Below are positions 1-7,924 of a stretch of DNA of 64,000 bases, one piece after another. The notes under the pieces were generated by a model. The model was given only the letters and a program-made list of their open reading frames with translations, did no database searches and was not told the DNA's origin. Within the stretch, counting starts at the first letter, position 1. Every line of letters begins with the position of its first letter. The translations under genes and the position numbers were made by a program. Source of the stretch: Phycisphaerae bacterium (GTDB lineage Bacteria; Planctomycetota; Phycisphaerae; Phycisphaerales; UBA1924); assembly GCA_014192545.1 (NCBI GenBank), contig BJHL01000001.1, positions 730,380 to 794,379 of the forward strand, in the 5' to 3' direction.

Positions 1-2
1 AA

Positions 3-245
3 GACCGTGCGCTGTGGTGGGGGTGGGCGTGGCTTGCTGCGATGCTCGTAATACCTGTGATGTTCGTGCGTGGATTAATCGATTTGCCGCGATTTTGTGA
101 GGATTGGGCGGCGAGGCGTCGACTGAAGCGTGAGGGGTTGTGTGCTTGTGGGTATTCGCGGGCGGGGCTTGCGGAGGAGGTGGCTTGTCCGGAGTGTGGG
201 GTGGCGCCGGTTGCGCGGGTGGGGCAGGGGCGTGCGGGAGTTTGA
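3..245 (+). CDS. 3' end of a membrane protein with C-terminal zinc-ribbon-like tail (truncated by window edge)
   Basis: The frame is open to the left edge of the window, so this is the C-terminal part (about 80 codons) of a longer gene. It shows one hydrophobic, Trp-rich membrane segment (residues about 4-22 of the fragment), then a basic stretch (AARRRLKREG), then a CACGY...CPECG pair that looks like a four-cysteine zinc ribbon. Proteins ending with a membrane helix, a basic linker and CGY/CPECG are frequent in Planctomycetota and have no assigned function. That family link comes from memory of such tails, not from a search. The gene runs in the same direction as the DAHP synthase that follows. 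An internal ATG at 42 could be mistaken for the start. Confidence 0.55.
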   Translation, partial: DRALWWGWAWLAAMLVIPVMFVRGLIDLPRFCEDWAARRRLKREGLCACGYSRAGLAEEVACPECGVAPVARVGQGRAGV

Positions 246-254
246 TTTTGGTTC

Positions 255-290
255 GATCCGGACCTTCGCGGTGCCTCGGGTCCGGCGTCG
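255..290 (+). repeat. REP-like palindrome, solo copy A
   Basis: An inverted repeat of CCGGACC and GGTCCGG with a 13-14 base loop containing TTCGC. The same 34-36 bp unit recurs at 9499-9534, 41726-41759 and, in reverse orientation, 41627-41662. It lies between the truncated first gene and the DAHP synthase start. Confidence 0.75.
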
Positions 291-313
291 GTGGTCTATA
301 TATTGTTCGGGGA

Positions 314-1708
314 TTGAGTACACCTTCGACGTCGTTGCAGGGTTGGGAGCCGGGCAGTTGGCAGCGGATGCCGCGTGCGCAGGATGTTGCGTATCCGGAT
401 CCGAAGCAGTTGCAGCGAGTGGTTGCGCAGTTGGCGGCGTTGCCGCCGCTGGTGACGAGCTGGGAGATTGAAAAGCTGCGCATGATGTTGGCGGATGCGG
501 AGCAGGGGAAGCGATTTGTGTTGCAAGGCGGCGACTGTGCGGAGAGTTTTGCGGATTGCAGCCCGGCGCAGATTGCAAACAAGCTGAAGATTCTCTTGCA
601 GATGTCGATGGTGATTGTGCACGGGCTCAAGAAGCCGGTGGTACGCATTGGTCGCATGGCGGGGCAGTATGCCAAGCCGCGGAGCAGCGCGAGTGAGACT
701 CGGCTGGTTGGAACGGGGGCGTCGGCGCGTGAGGTCACGCTGCCGAGTTACTTTGGCGACTTGGTCAATCGGCCTGAATTTACGGGCAGTTCGCGAACGC
801 CTGATGCGGACTTGCTACTGGCAGGGTATTTTCACGCGGCGATGACGATCAACTTTGTGCGGAGCTTGGTGGACGGGGGCTTTGCGGATTTGCACCATCC
901 GGAATATTGGGATTTGTCGTTTTTGCGGCAGGCGGGATTGCCGGCGAGTTTGCGTGTTGAGTATGAAAAGATGTGCGCGAACTTGGCGGATGGGCTGCGA
1001 TTCATGGAGGCACTGGGCGAGAAGACGGTAGAGGATTTGACGCGCGTGGAGTTTTTCACGAGCCATGAGGGGCTGAGTTTGTGGTATGAAAGTGCGCAGA
1101 CGCGGCAAGTGCCGCGACGCGAGGGGCATTATGACCTGACGACGCATTTGCCGTGGATTGGTGAGCGCACGCGGCAGCTTGATGGGGCGCATGTGGAATT
1201 TTTTCGCGGGGTGCGCAATCCGGTGGGCGTGAAGGTGAGCGCAAATTGCACACCGGCGGAGTTGGTGGAGCTGGCGCAGCGACTGAACCCGGCGAATGAG
1301 CGAGGGAAGATTGTGTTTATTGCGCGCATGGGAGCGAGCAAGGTGGACGCGGCGCTGCCTAGATTGCTGCGAGCGGTGAAGACGCTCGGGCTGAACGGAT
1401 TGTGGATTTGTGACCCCATGCATGGCAACACGCGGGCGACGAGTGCGGGACTCAAGACGCGGAATGTGGAAGACATGCTGAAGGAATTGACGTCGGCGCA
1501 TGCGATTCATCTGGCGGAGGGCGTGACGCTGGGGGGCGTGCATTTTGAGCTGACGGGCGAAGATGTGACGGAATGCACGGGCGGGGCGGGCGGGCTGACG
1601 GAGCAGGATTTGTCGACGAACTATGCGAGTGCGTGTGATCCGCGGCTGAATTATCACCAGGCGTTGGAGATGGCCTTTGTATTGGCGAGGATGGGGAAGG
1701 GGAAGTAG
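314..1708 (+). CDS. Class II 3-deoxy-D-arabino-heptulosonate-7-phosphate (DAHP) synthase
   Basis: Catalyses the first step of the shikimate pathway, condensing phosphoenolpyruvate and erythrose 4-phosphate to DAHP in the cytoplasm. The plant/mycobacterial type II signature is complete: LQGGDCAESF, RIGRMAGQYAKPRS, the SHEGLSLWYE block, a DPMHGNT motif and GGVHFELTG..DVTEC near the C-terminus. The N-terminal W.PGSW..M..AQ..AYPDP segment also fits this class and shows that the protein begins upstream of the ATG at 368. The frame is open back to 140, but that part is low-complexity Gly/Ala and overlaps repeat copy A, so a TTG start at 314 (after GGGGA) or 335 is preferred. Expected length is about 460 aa, in line with the family. 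No other aro gene is linked. Confidence 0.93.
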   Translation: MSTPSTSLQGWEPGSWQRMPRAQDVAYPDPKQLQRVVAQLAALPPLVTSWEIEKLRMMLADAEQGKRFVLQGGDCAESFADCSPAQIANKLKILLQMSMVIVHGLKKPVVRIGRMAGQYAKPRSSASETRLVGTGASAREVTLPSYFGDLVNRPEFTGSSRTPDADLLLAGYFHAAMTINFVRSLVDGGFADLHHPEYWDLSFLRQAGLPASLRVEYEKMCANLADGLRFMEALGEKTVEDLTRVEFFTSHEGLSLWYESAQTRQVPRREGHYDLTTHLPWIGERTRQLDGAHVEFFRGVRNPVGVKVSANCTPAELVELAQRLNPANERGKIVFIARMGASKVDAALPRLLRAVKTLGLNGLWICDPMHGNTRATSAGLKTRNVEDMLKELTSAHAIHLAEGVTLGGVHFELTGEDVTECTGGAGGLTEQDLSTNYASACDPRLNYHQALEMAFVLARMGKGK

Positions 1709-1731
1709 GGGATGACGGCGTATTATGCTGT

Positions 1732-1950
1732 ATGTCAGTGATTCAAACAAACCCGCAGATTTTGGGCGGCACGCCCGTATTTGGCGGAACGCGAGTGCCG
1801 GTGGTGACGCTGTTTGATTATCTACGGCTAGGGCGCACGGTCGATTATTTTCTGGCGCAGTTTCCGACGGTGACGCGCGAGCAGGTGGAGGCGCTGCTGA
1901 AGGAAGCGACGCCTGCGTTGAGCGAGCATGAATCGCGGAAAGCGGGATGA
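1732..1950 (+). CDS. DUF433-family antitoxin-like protein
   Basis: A 72-aa protein with the DUF433 pattern: ILGGTPVFGGTRVPV near the N-terminus, a predicted helix-turn-helix (LFDYLRLGRTVDYFLAQFP) and a VTREQVEALL segment. DUF433 proteins are usually the antitoxin partner of a PIN-like DUF5615 protein, which is the next gene. The two reading frames overlap by four bases (ATGA), so translation is probably coupled and this gene is probably co-transcribed with its partner. Autoregulation would be typical but no operator was identified. The assignment rests on sequence pattern and context. Confidence 0.85.
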   Translation: MSVIQTNPQILGGTPVFGGTRVPVVTLFDYLRLGRTVDYFLAQFPTVTREQVEALLKEATPALSEHESRKAG

Positions 1951-2267
1951 AAGTACTGCTTGATGAGAATCTGCCGCATGACTTGCGAAGGCTGATCGTC
2001 GGCCGTGATTGTTTCACGGTTGCGTATATGAAGTGGAACGGTCTGACCAATGGCAAACTGCTCGCGACGGCGGCGGATGCTGGATTTGATGTGATGTTGA
2101 CGTTGGATGCGGGGATTGAGTTTCAGCACGATGTTCGACAGTTGCCGCTCAGTGTGATGATTGTGCGAGCGAGGACGAGCGACATGGACGATCTGGCGCC
2201 GCTGGTTCCGGCGATATTGCAACACCTCGCGAAGCTTGAACCGCGGAGCGTTGTCAAAGTGTCATGA
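1947..2267 (+). CDS. DUF5615 PIN-like toxin
   Basis: A 106-aa protein beginning KVLLDENLP, followed later by LLATAADAGFDVMLTLD, the acidic pattern of the DUF5615 subgroup of PIN-domain-like putative RNases. The conserved Asp of LDEN and of LTLD would be the metal ligands. The pair resembles type II toxin-antitoxin modules, with the antitoxin ending four bases inside this gene. It stops about 20 bases before cysS, so read-through into the tRNA synthetase is possible. Toxin activity is inferred from family and arrangement. Confidence 0.83.
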   Translation: MKVLLDENLPHDLRRLIVGRDCFTVAYMKWNGLTNGKLLATAADAGFDVMLTLDAGIEFQHDVRQLPLSVMIVRARTSDMDDLAPLVPAILQHLAKLEPRSVVKVS

Positions 2268-2289
2268 TCTGGCACTATGCTTGCCTCCT

Positions 2290-3912
2290 ATGCCGCTGCG
2301 TCTTTTTAATACGATTTCTCGGGGTATCGAGGCCTTTACCGCGATTGATCCAGCGCGGGTCACGTTTTATTCGTGCGGGCCCACGGTGTATGACGATGCG
2401 CATATTGGAAATTTTCGCAGCTTTTTGGCGGCGGATGTGCTGCGGCGATTTGTGGAGTCGCCTTTGTGCGAGATTCGGAGTGACGCGGGCGTGCATCGCG
2501 GGCCCAGAGCGGTGACGCATGTGATGAACATCACGGATGTGGGGCACATGACCGATGATGCGGAAGGGGGCGAAAGCGGCGAGGACCGCATGGCAGTGGC
2601 GGGGCGGCGGATTGCGGAAGCGAAGAAAGCGGGCAAGCTGCCGGCGAATGTGGATGTGAATCCGGGTGATCCGTATCAGATCGCGAGGTTTTATGAGGGG
2701 CGGTTTCGTGAGGATGCGAAGAAGCTAGGATTGAAGCTGGCGATGGAGGCGGATCGCGATGAGACGTTGATGCCCAAGGCGACGGCGAACATCGCGGGGA
2801 TGATTGCGATTGTGCAGCGGCTGATTGAGAAGGGGCATGCGTATGTGGTGGGGCCTGCAGGGTCGCGCGTGGTGTATTTTCGCGTGATGAGTTTCCCGGC
2901 GTATGGCGAATTGAGCGGCAACACGCTGGATGAACTGCGAGCGGGCGAGGGCGGGCGCGTGAGTGAGGCGAATCAGGCGCAGAAGGAACATCCGGCGGAT
3001 TTTTTGCTGTGGAAGGAAGATGCGACGCACATCATGAAGTGGGAGAGCCCGTGGGGGGCGGGGTATCCGGGGTGGCACATTGAGTGCACGGTGATGGCGG
3101 TTGGGCGACTGGCAACGCGAAGTGGGCAGAGCCCGATTACCACTGTTGGGCTGCGCGAGTTTGCTGCGGGCGAGCCGATCATTGATCTGCATAGCGGCGG
3201 CGAGGATAATATTTTTCCGCACCATGAGTGCGAGATTGCGCAGAGTTGCTGCGCGTTCAGCGGGGCGAAGGGGAGTTTTGCGAAGCACTGGTTCCATCCG
3301 CGGTTTTTGCTGGTGGAAGGGACCAAGATGAGCAAGAGCAAGGGGAACTTCTTTACGGCGAGAGATTTGTTTGCCAAGGGGATTGAGGCTTCAACGCTGC
3401 GGCTGGAATTGATTCGCACGCACTATCGCAGCAATGCGAACTTCACGATGCAGGGGCTGATGGACTGCGCGAAGATTGTGGAGCGGTGGCGGCGCGTGGG
3501 TGAAGGAAGTGGGGCGGATACGGCGGCGGGTAAGGTGGCGCGCGAGGAGATGTTGCGAGAGTTTGCGGCGGGCATGCATGAGGACTTGAATGTGGCGCAG
3601 GCGATGGCGGCGATCAATTCGTGGGTAAGTGCGTGCGGATCACCTTCGCGAGAAGATGCGGAAGCGATGAAGCTGGTTGATGGTGTGCTGGGCGTGCTGG
3701 AACTGGTGCCCAAGGCGGTGACGAGCGAGATTGCGGCGTACGCGCCGGGTGTTGCGCCGGATGCGAAGGTGGAGGAACTGCTCACGGCTCGTAAGGACGC
3801 GCGAGCGAAGAAGGATTTTGCGGCGAGCGATCGCATTCGCGATGAGCTGGCGGCGATGGGGTATGCCATCAAGGACATGGCGGGTGGGCGTGTGGAAGTG
3901 CGCAGGGCGTGA
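2290..3912 (+). CDS. cysS: Cysteinyl-tRNA synthetase
   Basis: Charges tRNA-Cys with cysteine. Class I synthetase with the zinc/ATP site CGPTVYDDAHIGN (HIGH-type), WHIECTVMA, HHECEIAQS and KMSKSKGN, followed by the helical anticodon region that ends with a DRIRDELAAMGYAIKD stretch typical of CysS. About 540 aa, longer than the usual 460-480. The extra length is mostly an insertion after the HIGN motif (around residues 70-125, with EGGESGEDRMAVAGRRIAE and VDVNPGDPYQIARFYE), which is known in planctomycete CysS. The ATG at 2290 was chosen because homology begins with PLRLFNTISR; the frame is open further upstream but overlaps the toxin gene. Confidence 0.95.
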   Translation: MPLRLFNTISRGIEAFTAIDPARVTFYSCGPTVYDDAHIGNFRSFLAADVLRRFVESPLCEIRSDAGVHRGPRAVTHVMNITDVGHMTDDAEGGESGEDRMAVAGRRIAEAKKAGKLPANVDVNPGDPYQIARFYEGRFREDAKKLGLKLAMEADRDETLMPKATANIAGMIAIVQRLIEKGHAYVVGPAGSRVVYFRVMSFPAYGELSGNTLDELRAGEGGRVSEANQAQKEHPADFLLWKEDATHIMKWESPWGAGYPGWHIECTVMAVGRLATRSGQSPITTVGLREFAAGEPIIDLHSGGEDNIFPHHECEIAQSCCAFSGAKGSFAKHWFHPRFLLVEGTKMSKSKGNFFTARDLFAKGIEASTLRLELIRTHYRSNANFTMQGLMDCAKIVERWRRVGEGSGADTAAGKVAREEMLREFAAGMHEDLNVAQAMAAINSWVSACGSPSREDAEAMKLVDGVLGVLELVPKAVTSEIAAYAPGVAPDAKVEELLTARKDARAKKDFAASDRIRDELAAMGYAIKDMAGGRVEVRRA

Positions 3913-3960
3913 TTATGCGTGCTTGATTGTGGGCGAGTGCTGTCGCGTCTACTGTGACGC

Positions 3961-5685
3961 GTGCAGCGACCTTGGACGCTTTGGTTCATGATTTTCGGCG
4001 AACTCGCGAAGCTCACGGGGCTTTCGGCGGGCGTGCTTGTTGTCATCATCGCGATTGGTGCGGCGATCAAGCCGCTTTCGGATGGGCTTCTTGATGCGGG
4101 CGATGCGGCGTTGTTTGTGTCGCTCGCGATGGTGCCCATGTTGGCGTTTGTGTTGCCATTTGCGGCGGGGTTTGCGAGCACGCTGACGTATCACCGGCTT
4201 GCGACCAGCAACGAGACGACGGCGGCGTATGCGAGCGGGATTTCGCATCGGGCGGTTTTGATGCCTGCTGCGGTGATGGGGTTGGTGCTTGCGCTGGTGG
4301 TGTCGGGGCTGAATGAGCAGGTCATTCCGCGGTTTCTTTTGCAGATGCAGCGGCTGATTACGGTGGATGTGTCGCGACTGCTGGCGCAGGAAATCAGTCG
4401 CGGCAAGCCGGTAAGGCTGGAGGACACGCTGATATTTGCGGATCGTGCGGAGCGGGTGCCGCCTGGGGATGATGGGGCGGTGGATCAGGTGATTTTCACG
4501 AATTTCGCGGCGATTCGGCTGGATGACAAGGGCGAGCCGGTGCAGGAGGTGACGGCTCGGAATGCGACGATGTGGTTGTTTCCGCCGGGGGCTGCGCCGG
4601 GTGAGGTGGCGAGTGGTGGGGCGAATGAAGGGGCCAGTGAAGCGGCATTGGCTGGGCGGAGTGATGCGTCGCTGGTGGTGCTGCAATTGGATGAAGTGAT
4701 TGCGGCGGACCCGGCGGGACTGGGCGGATTTCGAGATGGCGCGACGGCGCAGTTTCGCGTGCCTTACGTGCTCAAGGACAATCCGAAGTTTTTGACGACG
4801 GGGCAATTGGCGGCGCTCAAGCGCGTGCCTGAGCGCATGAACTGGATTGAGTCGCGACGCAAGTCGCTTGCGAATGAATTGGGGAAGACTTCGGCGTGGG
4901 AAGCAATTGACAAGCAGCTGCGTGAAGGTGGCAAGGCGACGTTTGTGGATGCACGGGGGAAGAGCTTTGTGGTGCAGGCCAGCGCGCTGGATCGGCGGGT
5001 GATTGAGGGGAAGGAGCGGGGCGTTTTGCAAGGCCGAGCAGGCGGGGCTATTGAAGTATTTCATAGTCGCGGCGGCGACAAAGGTGATGTGCAGTTGCAC
5101 ACGCTGGCGCGTGAGGCGATGCTGCGGATTGATGATCGCGCGACGGCGGGCGGGTTGCTGCTGGAAATGAAGGAAGTGCGGACGCGCGAGGTGGCAGCCC
5201 AAAATAGTTTTGCACAAAGTCCGGAGCGCAGTCAGTGGCAAGCGGGGAATTTGGTGCCTGTGCCCAATCCGGTGCAGCCGCTGGCGAAGACGCCGACGTT
5301 TGCGTTGCTGGAGCAGGCGCGAGGGCCGGCGATGGCGGCGGGAGAAGCATCGAGTTTGGGGAAGGCGTATCGGGATTTGGATCGCAAGACGGCGGAACTG
5401 GTGCGAGAGGCAGCGAGCAAACAGCATGAGCGGATTGCGATGAGTTTGAGTGTGCTGGTGGTGACGATTTGCGGCGCGGTGACTGCGCTGCGGCTGAGCC
5501 AGCGACTGCCGCTGACGACGTACTTGTGGACGTTTATTCCGGGCGTCATCACGCTGGTAACTATTTCAGGCGGGCAGCAATTGACGGAACAGCTTGGACT
5601 GCCGGGCCTGCTGCTGATGTACGGCGGCGTGGTGGGGCTGGCGATGTACACGTTGGTGCAGTATCGCGTGGTGGGGAAGCATTGA
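3961..5685 (+). CDS. LptF/LptG (YjgP/YjgQ) family permease
   Basis: Predicted inner-membrane permease of the lipopolysaccharide export ABC transporter, or a paralogue. About 574 aa with a GTG start. An N-terminal membrane helix (GLSAGVLVVIIAIGAAIK) and two more helices by residue 125 are followed by a large periplasmic portion (about residues 130-480), then three C-terminal helices. This is the six-helix, beta-jellyroll-in-the-middle layout of YjgP/YjgQ. The periplasmic part is longer than usual and contains Gly/Glu-rich linkers. Normal systems carry an LptF and LptG pair with LptB; only one permease is here and no ATPase is adjacent. It follows cysS by about 50 bases and may be co-transcribed with it. 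Confidence 0.8.
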   Translation: MQRPWTLWFMIFGELAKLTGLSAGVLVVIIAIGAAIKPLSDGLLDAGDAALFVSLAMVPMLAFVLPFAAGFASTLTYHRLATSNETTAAYASGISHRAVLMPAAVMGLVLALVVSGLNEQVIPRFLLQMQRLITVDVSRLLAQEISRGKPVRLEDTLIFADRAERVPPGDDGAVDQVIFTNFAAIRLDDKGEPVQEVTARNATMWLFPPGAAPGEVASGGANEGASEAALAGRSDASLVVLQLDEVIAADPAGLGGFRDGATAQFRVPYVLKDNPKFLTTGQLAALKRVPERMNWIESRRKSLANELGKTSAWEAIDKQLREGGKATFVDARGKSFVVQASALDRRVIEGKERGVLQGRAGGAIEVFHSRGGDKGDVQLHTLAREAMLRIDDRATAGGLLLEMKEVRTREVAAQNSFAQSPERSQWQAGNLVPVPNPVQPLAKTPTFALLEQARGPAMAAGEASSLGKAYRDLDRKTAELVREAASKQHERIAMSLSVLVVTICGAVTALRLSQRLPLTTYLWTFIPGVITLVTISGGQQLTEQLGLPGLLLMYGGVVGLAMYTLVQYRVVGKH

Positions 5686-5772
5686 AGAAGTGGGGGAAGT
5701 GACGGAGTAAAGGCAAAAGGCAAAGTTGCCACGATGTCTTCACTTCGTCACTTCGTTACTTCGTCACTCTTT
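5684..5772. repeat. Paired-arm inverted repeat, CACTTCGTCACTTCG family
   Basis: The left arm (about 5684-5712) has GAAGTGACGGAGTAA. The right arm (5736-5772) has TTCACTTCGTCACTTCG followed by TTACTTCGTCACT. They are approximate reverse complements separated by about 25 bases. The element fills the convergent gap, overlapping the stop codons of both flanking genes. A copy of the right-arm word lies in frame inside dnaE at 35788-35842. Confidence 0.7.
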
Positions 5773-5773
5773 C

Positions 5774-6028
5774 TTACTTCGGTGCAATGAGCGGTAGGGC
5801 TACTTCGACGAAGATGTAGACGGCAAGGCCCAGGCCTGCCATCGCAAGGATGACTTGGAGGGTCATCGCAAGGACTTGGCGCGGGAGCGTTTTGACGTCC
5901 CAGACGCGGACGGCTTTGTACGCCAGCGATGCGAAAAACGCCATGGGTATGAGTAGCAGGTACCACTGGGTGTGCAGCTCGATGGGGTCGATGAACGGGC
6001 GGCTGGCGAGGGTGAGGAGGTGGTTCAT
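5774..6028 (-). CDS. Small two-helix membrane protein, unknown function
   Basis: An 84-aa protein with two clear hydrophobic segments (WYLLLIPMAFFASLAYKAV and VILAMAGLGLAVYIFVEVAL) and a short charged connector with WDVKTLPRQ. No enzymatic motif. Its ATG overlaps the stop of the upstream gene by four bases (ATGA), so the two are almost certainly one translationally coupled operon. Small proteins of this form next to a DUF6677-like protein occur in planctomycetes, but this is a weak recollection and the function is unknown. The stop codon lies inside the right arm of a repeat element. Confidence 0.7.
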   Translation of the reverse strand: MNHLLTLASRPFIDPIELHTQWYLLLIPMAFFASLAYKAVRVWDVKTLPRQVLAMTLQVILAMAGLGLAVYIFVEVALPLIAPK

Positions 6029-6651
6029 GCGGCACCTCCTGTGTTGGCTTGAGCGGTTTTTTGAGCAGCTGGTTGTGCGGAACCGAGTGTGTTGCTCACG
6101 CGGCGACGAGTGGTCGGAAAGCCGGCGTCGATGATGGCGATGAGGTTGAGCATGCCGGCAATTGCGCCAAAGAGCATGCCTAGTTCGTTTACTTTGCTGA
6201 TACTTTTCGTCGCGGGTTTGGTCGCGCTGGCGGGCGGGTTGCCGGCAGCGTCGACTTTCACGGCTTCGCCTGTGGGCAATCGCCATTCTCCCGGGAAACC
6301 AGAACGCAGCGGCGTGCGGATGAGTTTGTTGTTGGGGCCGAGCTGGGTGGACCAGACCTTGAAGCGCGACTGGTGGACGTAGTCAACGCCGAAGGCGATG
6401 GGGCCTACAAAGGCTTGGCCGATGAAGTAGGCGGTGTCTTCGCGGCGGTCCACGACATCGATGCCGCCCACGAGCATGCCAGTGCCGAAGAGGCCAAGGA
6501 CTCCCAAGCAGATGGCCGCGGCACGGGCGCGTTCTTTGCGAACGACGTGCCCCAAGCCGGGCACGACGCAGGCGGCAACGAGTGCGAGGGGATCGAAGGA
6601 GATGTCTTCGATGGTGGTCGTGGCGGGGGTTGATGGATTAGGGGTGCTCAT
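6025..6651 (-). CDS. Membrane protein, possibly DUF6677-like
   Basis: A 208-aa protein with an N-terminal FDPLALVAACVVPGLGHVV segment (Pro-Gly-Leu-Gly-His after a hydrophobic stretch), a second hydrophobic segment (ICLGVLGLFGTGMLVGGI), and a third around residues 155-170 (LGMLFGAIAGMLNLIAIID). The PGLGH motif, the following basic patch (RKERARAA) and the final loop with NLIAIIDA resemble a planctomycete family of unknown function that I associate with DUF6677. That link is tentative. It lies upstream of, and overlaps, the 84-aa membrane protein gene. Transcribed opposite to the acidic-protein gene that begins at 6883. Confidence 0.7.
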   Translation of the reverse strand: MSTPNPSTPATTTIEDISFDPLALVAACVVPGLGHVVRKERARAAAICLGVLGLFGTGMLVGGIDVVDRREDTAYFIGQAFVGPIAFGVDYVHQSRFKVWSTQLGPNNKLIRTPLRSGFPGEWRLPTGEAVKVDAAGNPPASATKPATKSISKVNELGMLFGAIAGMLNLIAIIDAGFPTTRRRVSNTLGSAQPAAQKTAQANTGGAA

Positions 6652-6882
6652 GCGATTTGACTGGGCGCGGAAGGTCGGTACTGTACCGCGCGTTGAGGAT
6701 CGACCGGAGATGTGCGCTCAATGTAGGTCGATAGTGAGCGGAGACTTTTCTGGAGCGAAAATCGTGCCTACGTTCGCGGGCTTGCAGGTATGGTGGGATG
6801 CATGTGAAACTGTTGGTGGTGGCAACTGGTGGACTGATTCGGACACGTAGAAGATCGAGGTAGATCTAGACTGAGGTGGTTC

Positions 6883-7236
6883 ATGGCAAAGTACATGCTT
6901 GAAAGAATGGGAATGCAGACGGCAATGGTGGGCACGACGGTGGTTGCTTCGCAGCACGCGGCTGTGCTGTGGGGCCCGGCGACGCAGAACGAAAGCTGGC
7001 GCCCGGAGCCCGGAGGTTTTGGTACGGACGTATTCTCGTACGAAGACGAAGACGACGATGATGATGATTTTGACGGCGGTGACGAGTTTGACGACGAAGA
7101 CGAAGAGTTGGAAGAAGACGGCGAGGGCGGTGGCGACGGCGAGGATGACGACTTCTTAGACGACGACGACGAAGACCTCGACGACGACTTTGATAGCGCC
7201 GATAGTGATGATGAGGACGACGACGACGATCTGTAA
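6883..7236 (+). CDS. Highly acidic small protein
   Basis: A 117-aa protein. The first 45 residues have ordinary composition (KYMLERMGMQTAMVGTTVV, then a WGPATQNESW segment). From about residue 50 to the end it is almost entirely Asp and Glu with Gly and Ser spacers. Start supported by GAGGTGG about 8 bases before the ATG. No known domain. A conserved-looking head on a polyanionic tail suggests a protein that binds basic partners or mimics nucleic acid, as the acidic tail of RNA polymerase delta subunit does, but nothing in the sequence fixes this. A strong intrinsic terminator follows at 7311-7340, so it is probably a monocistronic gene. Confidence 0.65.
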   Translation: MAKYMLERMGMQTAMVGTTVVASQHAAVLWGPATQNESWRPEPGGFGTDVFSYEDEDDDDDDFDGGDEFDDEDEELEEDGEGGGDGEDDDFLDDDDEDLDDDFDSADSDDEDDDDDL

Positions 7237-7275
7237 GTCGCGGTGACGTCCGAGCAATCGCGAAGGACGTCACGT

Positions 7276-7884
7276 ATGAACGCCAAGAACAATAAAGCAA
7301 CCAGCAAGCACACCCCGGGCACATGCAGCCGGGGTGTTTTGCCTTTTGATGATTGCTCGGGCGTTGGTTGCCCGGCGGGTGGGTGCGGCGATGCGTGTGC
7401 CCGCGAGGCGTGCAACGCGGGGAGCTGCAAAGGTGCAGAGAAGGGCGAAAGCGCGAGCGGTCCTGCCGATACTGCGGGAGATGGCGCGGCAGCGGGTATG
7501 GGCGCGGGTGTGCTAGATCGCCGCAGCGGCATTGATCGGCGCGATTTTGAGACGGGTGATCTCTCGGGGCTCGAGCGGCGGCGCGGACCTGGTCGGCGGC
7601 TGAGTGATTTTTCGCGCAGTGCTGAAGAGGGGAACCTGACGAAAGAGCAGTTCTTGTTTGTGATGGCAATTGAAGCGTTCAAGAAGGCCAACGGGCGGGT
7701 TTTTCCGACGTGGACGGATGTGCTGGAAGTGATGCGGCTGCTTGGGTATCGCAAGACGATGCCCATGGAAATGAACCTGAGCAGCGCGGAAGACTGGCAA
7801 GAACCTTACAACGCGCCCAGCAATGTGCGGCCGCCTCGGTGGGCTGAGCACAAGCAGCGGCCTGGCAAGCGCGATGCGGCGTGA
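7276..7884 (+). CDS. Conserved planctomycete hypothetical protein (start uncertain)
   Basis: The core, from about 7498, has DRRSGIDRRDF...ERRRGPGRRLSDF (Arg/Asp repeats) followed by LTKEQFLFVMAIEAFKK, FPTWTDVLEVMRLLGYRK and a C-terminal AEHKQRPGK segment. The FPTWTEVLE...LGYRK part resembles a small planctomycete-specific family of unknown role. An AAGGA eight bases before the ATG at 7276 supports the long form (about 202 aa). However, a perfect terminator hairpin lies at 7311-7340, and residues about 25-70 are Cys/Gly/Ala-rich and look poorly conserved, so the true start may be ATG 7498 (about 128 aa). No function is assigned. Confidence 0.6.
   Translation: MNAKNNKATSKHTPGTCSRGVLPFDDCSGVGCPAGGCGDACAREACNAGSCKGAEKGESASGPADTAGDGAAAGMGAGVLDRRSGIDRRDFETGDLSGLERRRGPGRRLSDFSRSAEEGNLTKEQFLFVMAIEAFKKANGRVFPTWTDVLEVMRLLGYRKTMPMEMNLSSAEDWQEPYNAPSNVRPPRWAEHKQRPGKRDAA
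7311..7340 (+). terminator. Intrinsic terminator after the acidic-protein gene
   Basis: CACCCCGG and CCGGGGTG form a perfect 8-bp GC-rich stem with a 10-base loop, followed by TTTTGCCTTTT. It lies 75 bases after the stop of the acidic protein and within the 5' part of the long form of the next reading frame, where it could alternatively act as an attenuator. Confidence 0.8.
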
Positions 7885-7924
7885 ATTGTGAAACACGAAG
7901 CGGCGGGCGGTGCAAGAATCGTGC

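Noticed and set aside
815..2056. 413-aa minus-strand reading frame opposite DAHP synthase and the toxin-antitoxin pair
   Set aside because: Arg/His/Gln-rich composition typical of antisense frames in high-GC DNA; covered on the plus strand by well-supported genes.
3949..5427. 492-aa minus-strand frame opposite the LptF-like permease
   Set aside because: His/Arg-rich shadow frame with no motif; the plus-strand gene has a clear family pattern.
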